Below, in pieces: positions 12,361-17,854 of a DNA stretch of 17,854 bases. The notes below the pieces were generated by a model that made no database searches, was not told the DNA's origin, and saw nothing but the letters and a program-made list of their open reading frames with translations. A program made the translations under genes and the position numbers. Within the stretch, counting starts at the first letter, position 1, and every line of letters starts with the position of its first letter. The stretch is from O2-02-FULL-42-9 sp038043025 (lineage in GTDB: Bacteria; Pseudomonadota; Gammaproteobacteria; UBA12402). The DNA lies in the NCBI GenBank assembly GCA_038043025.1, contig JBBTCW010000039.1, positions 1-17,854 of the forward strand, given 5' to 3'.

Positions 12361-14702
12361 AAACCCTCTGTCGGTGGCACGATTTGTTCGTTGTCCTTGC
12401 CGGCTGATCGTTCTTTGGCGACTTCTGCTTCTTCATGTTGTTGGCCAAAAAGTCCTGCCTGCGATAATGCATCGGCCGATGCCTCGTCTCCAGGTACTAC
12501 TGCGCGTGGTTGTTGAGCTGCTGCGCCATCAGTCGGTAGTCTTTTTGCTTCTCTTGTTTCTGGTGGAAGATGTTCTGGCAGATAGCGTGCGCCAGCGCCA
12601 TCATCATCGGGAGCTGGTTCAGGAGGAACAGTTTCTTTGTTGCTAGGTCGTTGTCGTAGTTGATCGTTTATTTCATTTGTAATGATATCTGTGACGTAAT
12701 AGCCGCACTGTGTTGTATCCCGGATTGACTGCTTATCGGTGTGATATTTTTCTGTGATACTGATTTTGGGAAATGTCTTTCGTAATATGGCTAATGTGTC
12801 GGCGTTATCTGTGGACCACAATATACGGCGTTTCGGATCATGCCAATCTGCGTGAGTGACTTTACCATTACTCATCTGTAATTTTAACAATGTCCAATGT
12901 GCTCTGGGGGTTTGCGTAACGGGGATAAACACGGTGACATTTTCTTTTCCTGTGGTTAATTTTTTAGCGTCTTCCAACGCTCGTGCCAGTGGTTGCGCGC
13001 CCATATTCTTGTTTGTGGGCGATATTGTTGCTTTATCGCTAGCCGGATGCATAAAAATATAGGTTTGTTCTTGTATTGTTCGTTCAATATTAAAATATTC
13101 TCCAGTTTGGGGCGCGTAAGAGCTCTTGTGTGATAAGGGGGCTGGGGCTTTCTTGGGCAGTGTACGCTCGACTGTGTTGCTAATGAGTTCTACGAGTCCC
13201 GATGAGTTTAGGCGCGGTAGCTTACGAGCAGCAAACTCATCTACTACAGATTCACGTTGCTCCTGTGGCTCTTTAGCTGGTTGTAGTTGTGCTGGAGTGA
13301 CTTCCTCGAAATCGTCGGGGTCTTCTTCTTCGGGTGGCGTCCCAGGAGTGGCATGGACTGGTTTTGCTTGTATCGGAGCTGGCAATAAAACTGCTTGTAG
13401 TCGTTCACATTCACTGGGTGACTCGAGTTTTGTGAGTTCCTCTATCCCTGTTCTTGCATAAATGGATTGGTTTAGTGTGACAACCAAAGAGCGTTGTGTT
13501 GTCGCTGCACCATCTAGCGCGCTGATCAACGTGGTCGCCAAATGTTGCGTCCGCTGTGTAACTGATTTGCTGGCGGCATCTCCCGCTATTTTTAGGAGTT
13601 GGATAAATTTTTCTTGTCTTGTTTTGAAGTTTTTAGGTGGATTATGGCTTGGTGTAAAGAGATTTATAATGATTGATTCTAGTTGGTCTTTCGATATTTT
13701 TTTAACTGCGATCAAAAACATTAATTCCTTTGCGGTGCAATCATCGAAATCTTTAAGCTCAAATTTGCCCTCTATTGTGTTTTTATGGTTGCCGAAAGGT
13801 ATTCTTTCCTTGTGCTCGGTATAAGGCACGTATTTTTTTATTTTGTCAACGGCTTTTTCAATGTGATCACTATACAATGCACTATCAATGATACCATGCT
13901 GAATCAACGTAACCAGATCGCGATCGGCTTGTCCCCAGAATTTTCGCCAGGGAGTCGGATTGTGGATTTCCACAAAATTCTTTTCTTTTTTTAGGCATAA
14001 TTGTATTTCTGCTACGGCGCCAGTATTAAACTCGTTGCGGGAACCAAGTAATTTCGGGTTTTTTATGATGAGTTGAGTATTATCTATTTGTTGCTGCTGA
14101 GTGCCGTATGGCAGTAGGGATTCATTTATCTTGCGAATTATATGCAGCGCTTCTAATTTTTTTGCGGCGTTGAGCTTGTTCCAGATTTTTGATGTTTCGG
14201 TGATTTCGCTAATCAATGATCGGTTGATCTCGATAGGAGTCTCGGTTTTTAGGATTCCTAAGAGAGTTATGATATCCTTCGCCGTTAGTTTTTTGTAGAG
14301 TGCCTCTTTGGTTTTTATTCGAGCTGGTATCTTTTTGGCTCCCCAAAGATGGTCTCGAACAAATTTCCCTTTTTCTGTATTGGCAGCAAATTGCAAAAGC
14401 ATAAAGGCATGATTGGTTAGAGCAGTTTGAAAATCGCTTCCGCCAAATAAATTGCGTTCCTTAAAAATTTCGGCAGCGACATCGGTATCTGGAAACTTGG
14501 CGAGTTTCAGGACTTGCTCAGGTGTCAACTCATCACCAGTTTTACGTTTCCCGAGAAACCATCTACGCCAACGAGGAGTGGTTTCTAGTAACTCTAGTGC
14601 TTTGTCTCTATCAATTCCCGCATCAAATTTCTCTTGGATAATTTTTCTATTGTTATCCGGTTTGAACAGTCTGCGTATTATTGCTGCTGGGGTGTTGTCC
14701 AT
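12357..14702 (-). CDS. CE-clan (Ulp1/YopJ-like) cysteine protease, candidate type IV effector
   Basis: 781 residues. Residues 1-430 are charged and mostly helical, with no recognised domain; WRRWFLGKRK lies at 45-54. An acidic, proline-rich linker follows (about 440-485, EEEDPDDFEE). The region 530-680 carries a CE-clan catalytic pattern: His602-Trp603 in RAHWTLLKL, an Asp (Asp619 or Asp622) in HADWHDPKRR, and Gln665-Cys666-Gly667 in TTQCGYYVTDII. Order, spacing and the strand-His-Trp / Gln-Cys-Gly contexts fit Ulp1/SENP-type deubiquitinases and related YopJ acetyltransferases. Such bacterial proteins usually remove ubiquitin, SUMO or NEDD8 from host proteins, or acetylate them. The tail (685-781) is low complexity and ends with an acidic stretch HEEAEVAKERS in the last 30 residues, like the E-block of Dot/Icm substrates. 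The ATG has GAGG about 13 bases upstream. It is divergent from parE. Confidence 0.75.
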   Translation of the reverse strand: MDNTPAAIIRRLFKPDNNRKIIQEKFDAGIDRDKALELLETTPRWRRWFLGKRKTGDELTPEQVLKLAKFPDTDVAAEIFKERNLFGGSDFQTALTNHAFMLLQFAANTEKGKFVRDHLWGAKKIPARIKTKEALYKKLTAKDIITLLGILKTETPIEINRSLISEITETSKIWNKLNAAKKLEALHIIRKINESLLPYGTQQQQIDNTQLIIKNPKLLGSRNEFNTGAVAEIQLCLKKEKNFVEIHNPTPWRKFWGQADRDLVTLIQHGIIDSALYSDHIEKAVDKIKKYVPYTEHKERIPFGNHKNTIEGKFELKDFDDCTAKELMFLIAVKKISKDQLESIIINLFTPSHNPPKNFKTRQEKFIQLLKIAGDAASKSVTQRTQHLATTLISALDGAATTQRSLVVTLNQSIYARTGIEELTKLESPSECERLQAVLLPAPIQAKPVHATPGTPPEEEDPDDFEEVTPAQLQPAKEPQEQRESVVDEFAARKLPRLNSSGLVELISNTVERTLPKKAPAPLSHKSSYAPQTGEYFNIERTIQEQTYIFMHPASDKATISPTNKNMGAQPLARALEDAKKLTTGKENVTVFIPVTQTPRAHWTLLKLQMSNGKVTHADWHDPKRRILWSTDNADTLAILRKTFPKISITEKYHTDKQSIRDTTQCGYYVTDIITNEINDQLRQRPSNKETVPPEPAPDDDGAGARYLPEHLPPETREAKRLPTDGAAAQQPRAVVPGDEASADALSQAGLFGQQHEEAEVAKERSAGKDNEQIVPPTEGF

Positions 14703-14873
14703 AGTTTATTTCATCCTCATCGTCAGTATAGTGACAGATTCTTAAGGAAATGTTAAATGAGATAGAAAAATAGTAAATATATTATGTTTTGAAATGGCTA
14801 AATTATGCTCATTTTAGAGCAGTTAACAATAACCCCCTGTTTTTTCGACGTTTTTTGCGGTAGGCTTGTGGAT
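14703..14873. other. Divergent intergenic region between the protease gene and parE
   Basis: 171 AT-rich bases that must hold both promoters. On the minus strand TATACT about 27 bases before the protease ATG is a possible -10. For parE no convincing box pair is seen; TTGAAA near 14789-14794 is a possible -35 without a good -10. No operator palindrome is evident. Confidence 0.4.
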
Positions 14874-16763
14874 ATGACAACAACATACAATGCAGCAGAC
14901 ATCGAGGTTTTAAGTGGGCTGGATCCGGTCAGACGCCGGCCGGGCATGTATACCGATGTGACTCGTCCGAATCATCTTGCGCAAGAAGTGATCGATAATA
15001 GCATCGATGAGGCATTGGCGGGCTATGCGACTGAAATCAAGGTGATTCTCTATAAAGATGGTTCGTTGGAAGTCGAAGATGATGGACGCGGCATGCCGGT
15101 TGACAAGCATCCGCAAGAAAAGATGAGTGGTGTTGAATTGATTTTAACGCGCTTGCATGCGGGCGGAAAATTTTCAAACAAACAATACCAATATGCCGGC
15201 GGTTTACACGGGGTGGGTGTCTCGGTGGTGAATGCGTTGTCGAATCGGTTGGACGTTGAAATCCAGCGCAATGGAAAAATTTATGCGATGTCGTTTGCGC
15301 ACGGTGATCCAACATCGACATTAAAGGTGATTGGCGAGACGGGTAAGCGCACCACAGGAACAAAAGTGCATTTTTGGCCGGATGCGAGTTATTTTGATTC
15401 CGTTAAATTTTCAGTTTCAAAATTAAAACATTTGTTGCGCGCCAAAGCGGTGTTATGTTCGGGATTGCGCGTGATATTTGACAACCAGCAAGATGACGAA
15501 AAACTTGAATGGTATTATGAAGATGGCTTAAGTGATTATTTAAAAGATGAATTAGACGGTGCTGCATGTTTGCCAGAAACGCCGATTATTTTAACCGGCA
15601 AGCAAGATTTGTCTATTGTTGATTGTGCATTAGAATGGTTGCCTGAAGGCGGTAATTTAGTGACCGAAAGTTATGTCAATCTCATTCCGACTGTGCAAGG
15701 GGGCGCGCATGTCAGTGGATTGCGCACCGGTTTGTTTGAGGCGATGCGAGAATTTAGCGAGTATCGTCATCTGTTGCAGCGCGGTCTTAAACTAACGGCG
15801 GATGATTTATGGTTAGCCTGCAGTTATGTGTTGTCGCTCAAGTGGCAAGATCCACATTTTTCGGGGCAGGTCAAAGAACGCTTATCCTCGCATGAAGCAG
15901 GAACGTTTGTGTCGGCAATGATTAAAGATGCGTTTTTAGTATGGCTCAATCAGCATGTGCAACAAGGCGAATTGCTGGCGGAATTGGCAATTAAGAATGC
16001 CGAAGCGCGATTACAAGCAGGGCGACGCGTTCAGCGAAAAAAAGTGACAGCCGGGCCTGCATTGCCGGGGAAATTAGCGGATTGTCGCAGTGAAGATCCG
16101 ATGCAAGGTGAATTATTTTTAGTTGAAGGTGATTCGGCCGGTGGGTCTGCGAAGCAGGCGCGCGACCGCGTGTTTCAAGCAATTCTGCCGTTGCGTGGAA
16201 AAATTTTGAATACATGGGAAGTGGATTCATCGCATGTTTTAGAATCACAAGAAATTCATGATATTACGGTGGCGTTAGGCGTGGATCCCGGCTCCGATAA
16301 TTTAGAGGGGTTGCGTTACGGCAAGGTATGTATTTTGGCGGATGCAGATTCGGACGGATTGCATATTGCGACATTGTTATGCGCTTTGTTCGTAAAACAT
16401 TTTCGTGTGCTTGTTGAAGAGGGGCATGTGTATGTGGCGATGCCGCCGTTGTTTCGAATTGATATAGGGCAAGAAGTTTTTTATGCGTTAGATGAAAATG
16501 AGAAAGAAACCATTTTAGCGCGACTTCAAAAATCAAAAAAAGCAGGCAAGATTAACATTCAGCGTTTTAAAGGATTAGGCGAGATGAATCCCAAACAGTT
16601 GCGCGAAACAACGATGGCGCCCGCGACACGCCGGTTGATGAAATTAACCATTGGTAAAAACGACGATACGTTGAAAAAGATGGACATGTTGCTTGCCAAA
16701 AAACGCGCCGGCGACCGCAAAATCTGGCTCGAAGAAAACGGCGATCTTGCCGAAGTGAATTAA
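14874..16763 (+). CDS. parE: DNA topoisomerase IV subunit B
   Basis: ATPase subunit of topoisomerase IV, which with ParC decatenates daughter chromosomes and relaxes supercoils. 629 residues from ATG 14874, against 630 in E. coli. The frame is open 23 codons further upstream, but TTTYNAADIEVLSGLDPVRR aligns with the E. coli start. The Bergerat ATP fold is seen as EVIDNSIDEALAG (38-50, with Asn42), DDGRGMPVD (69-77) and GGLHGVGVSVVNALS (109-123). The transducer domain has TESYVNLIPTVQGGAHVSGLR. The TOPRIM metal site is LVEGDSAGGSAKQARDR (Glu418 catalytic) and DADSDG (490-495), followed by QRFKGLGEMNP. HFWPD and the total length point to ParE rather than GyrB, which carries a large insert in gammaproteobacteria. 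parC is not in the window. Confidence 0.96.
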   Translation: MTTTYNAADIEVLSGLDPVRRRPGMYTDVTRPNHLAQEVIDNSIDEALAGYATEIKVILYKDGSLEVEDDGRGMPVDKHPQEKMSGVELILTRLHAGGKFSNKQYQYAGGLHGVGVSVVNALSNRLDVEIQRNGKIYAMSFAHGDPTSTLKVIGETGKRTTGTKVHFWPDASYFDSVKFSVSKLKHLLRAKAVLCSGLRVIFDNQQDDEKLEWYYEDGLSDYLKDELDGAACLPETPIILTGKQDLSIVDCALEWLPEGGNLVTESYVNLIPTVQGGAHVSGLRTGLFEAMREFSEYRHLLQRGLKLTADDLWLACSYVLSLKWQDPHFSGQVKERLSSHEAGTFVSAMIKDAFLVWLNQHVQQGELLAELAIKNAEARLQAGRRVQRKKVTAGPALPGKLADCRSEDPMQGELFLVEGDSAGGSAKQARDRVFQAILPLRGKILNTWEVDSSHVLESQEIHDITVALGVDPGSDNLEGLRYGKVCILADADSDGLHIATLLCALFVKHFRVLVEEGHVYVAMPPLFRIDIGQEVFYALDENEKETILARLQKSKKAGKINIQRFKGLGEMNPKQLRETTMAPATRRLMKLTIGKNDDTLKKMDMLLAKKRAGDRKIWLEENGDLAEVN

Positions 16764-16785
16764 TCACCCGTAGCTCCATCACCCG

Positions 16786-16933
16786 CAGCTCAGCGCCGCG
16801 CAATTTACCCCCTCCCAAGCCCTTGATATGACTGGCTAGCAGCAGCTCAGAGCTGCGCAATTCACCACCTCCCAAGCCCTTGATATGACTGGCCGGCAGC
16901 AGCTCAGAGCTGCAAGGATTAAATTATTGTAAG
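16786..16933 (+). repeat. 57-bp tandem repeat, two units plus a partial third
   Basis: Units start at 16786 and 16843, each opening CAGCTCAG(C/A)GC and containing CTCCCAAGCCCTTGATATGA. A third start at 16900 continues into AAGGATTAAATTATTGTAAG. The near-palindrome GCAGCTCAGAGCTGC marks the later unit borders. 16843-16933 matches 17704-17794 in the same orientation at 85 of 91 positions. The 222-base gap between parE and the ankyrin gene contains little else. Confidence 0.85.
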
Positions 16934-16985
16934 TCATGGCGTACGAGGGATTAATAGGCTGTAAGATATTGTCCAGTTGAGTGTT

Positions 16986-17600
16986 TTAATTAGTCGCCAT
17001 GCCCACTTTATTAACATATTCTTCAAGTTGTGGTGGTAATTCAAATGAACGTTGTATCGGAGAAAATGCCAGTGTTGTGGCGTCTAGCTTTTGTAATGAT
17101 AGTGTAGCCTCATCTTCAAGGAGTATTTGTTTCAACTGAGGGAAAATATCCGTTGGTGTTTTGTGCGCAGCATTTTTTTCAAACAGTGTTTCGCTCGCGC
17201 CAAATAAAAATAAAAGTTTTATAATTGTTTTTAATTGTTGATATTGAAGTTCTATTTCTTGTATTTCTTTATTTACATATTCTCGCGTTGCCGGATCGTT
17301 TTTGACGCTGGGTGAAGCGCCGTAGGCGAGTAACATATCTATTAACATCGAGTGACTGAATGTTTCGCGGTCGTGTTGCGTGTTTCTAAGTTGTTGCGCG
17401 GCAATGTGAAGCGCTGTATTTTGTTTTGCATCTTTGTATTTAGTTGAGGCACCTTGTTCTAATAAACGCATCACTTCTTTCGTATTATATGCGGTGATGG
17501 TTTGATGTAGTGCAATTGATGAGTCGTTGGCGAGTTCTGAACATTTGATTATTTTACGCCGTAGCATGGCGAATAATTTTTTGAATAGGTTAAAAAACAT
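16986..17600 (-). CDS. Ankyrin-repeat protein
   Basis: 204 residues. After a basic, hydrophobic start (MFFNLFKKLFAMLRRKIIKC) there are ankyrin-type helices. Residues about 30-58 read ALHQTITAYNTKEVMRLLEQ then GASTKYKD. Residues 59-98 contain KQNTALHIAAQQ and MLIDMLLAYGASPSVK, with an extra loop RNTQHDRETFSH between helices. A degenerate third unit lies at about 120-150 (LKTIIKLLFLFGASETLFEK, then HKTPTDIF). Ankyrin units bind other proteins, and in Legionellales many such proteins are host-directed effectors, but this one has no enzyme domain and no strong secretion signal is visible. AAGGAA lies about six bases before the ATG. The gene sits alone between direct copies of the 57-bp repeat family. 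Confidence 0.75.
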   Translation of the reverse strand: MFFNLFKKLFAMLRRKIIKCSELANDSSIALHQTITAYNTKEVMRLLEQGASTKYKDAKQNTALHIAAQQLRNTQHDRETFSHSMLIDMLLAYGASPSVKNDPATREYVNKEIQEIELQYQQLKTIIKLLFLFGASETLFEKNAAHKTPTDIFPQLKQILLEDEATLSLQKLDATTLAFSPIQRSFELPPQLEEYVNKVGMATN

Positions 17601-17703
17601 TAGAGTTCCTTTTTATTTATTGTTTTAAGGTAAAAGTTTTTCTATAGCGATGATATTGGATTATGTTGCGCAAAGAAAGAAAATTAATATTTATTTTTAC
17701 CTG

Positions 17704-17794
17704 CAGCTCAGAGCTGCGCAATTTACCCCCTCCCAAGTCCTTGATATGGCTGGCCGGCAGCAGCTCAGAGCTGCGAGGATTAAATTGTTGTAAG
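17704..17794 (+). repeat. 57-bp repeat family, right-hand copy
   Basis: One full unit (17704-17760) plus the partial unit with its GAGGATTAAATTGTTGTAAG tail (17761-17794). It differs from 16843-16933 at six positions and has the same orientation, bracketing the ankyrin gene at a distance of 861 bases. Confidence 0.85.
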
Positions 17795-17854
17795 GGTCTG
17801 CCCAAATCCCGATATAGAAAAAGCTAAAACAAATGAAGCCTTGTCTGTATAATG
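17793..17854. mobile_element. Possible end of a further mobile element, cut by the window
   Basis: Right after the repeat the sequence reads AAGGGTCTGCCCAAATCCCG. Its first bases match the MITE end (AGGGTCTG), and 17799-17820 is an exact inverted copy of 2104-2125. This fits the terminal repeat of an insertion sequence or MITE whose body lies beyond 17854. No coding sequence can be judged in the remaining bases. Confidence 0.4.

Noticed and set aside
13126..13461. Plus-strand serine-rich frame of 111 codons inside the protease gene
   Set aside because: It lies wholly opposite the linker-encoding part of the 781-aa gene; its composition is the reverse complement of acidic, proline-rich codons and it has no start signal.
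14805..14873. Upstream extension of parE by 23 codons
   Set aside because: The family starts at the residues encoded from 14874; the extension is Phe/Cys-rich and unlike any ParE N-terminus.
16567..16875. Minus-strand frame over the end of parE and the 57-bp repeats
   Set aside because: It overlaps the intact parE C-terminus and continues only because the repeat lacks stops in that frame.
16786..17794. 57-bp repeats as a CRISPR array
   Set aside because: Units are contiguous with no spacers, and no cas gene is present.

Overview
The window looks like a chromosomal segment of a Legionellales-type gammaproteobacterium (Coxiella/Legionella/Rickettsiella-like). The evidence is gammaproteobacterial housekeeping genes (pcnB, parE, upp, nudF), a pyrophosphate-dependent phosphofructokinase of the kind common in that order, AT-leaning DNA, and at least two proteins with the look of host-directed effectors: a CE-clan cysteine protease and an ankyrin protein. 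Genus is not assigned; this is inference from gene content and remembered family features, not a database search.

Layout. 1-1573: terminators, pcnB (minus) and a tRNA-Glu with anticodon CTC (plus), whose promoters overlap back to back. 1574-2208: about 635 bp without a gene, holding a 181-bp hairpin MITE-like element and a tandem array of small palindromes. 2209-4363: a probably acquired block with a carboxymuconolactone decarboxylase-like protein, a small coupled ORF, a Bcr/CflA-type MFS transporter and a 37-codon gene fragment. 4332-5330 (minus): two adjacent paralogous secreted proteins, each an internal duplication of a DUF2845-like unit. 5464-6084: nudF, behind a long leader hairpin. 6134-6170: a second end of the MITE. 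6170-9125 (minus): a tight four-gene operon with a membrane-anchored thioredoxin-fold protein, a CPIC membrane protein, an unknown 178-aa protein and a B12-type radical SAM enzyme, under a clear sigma70 promoter. 9178-9831 (minus): upp. 9935-12360 (plus): PPi-phosphofructokinase followed by an unknown 386-aa protein. 12357-14702 (minus): the 781-aa CE-clan protease candidate. 14874-16763 (plus): parE. 16786-17854: a 57-bp repeat family in direct orientation on both sides of an ankyrin-repeat gene, and the possible end of another mobile element at the window edge.

How the genes fit together. Core functions are RNA polyadenylation, uracil salvage, reversible PPi-linked glycolysis, ADP-ribose hydrolysis and topoisomerase IV. 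Between them sit accessory modules flanked by repeats. The strongest candidates for undescribed biology are the CE-clan protease with an acidic, Dot/Icm-like C-terminus, and the four-gene redox/radical SAM operon, which has no recognised pathway. No CRISPR array, integrase or complete transposase gene is visible.
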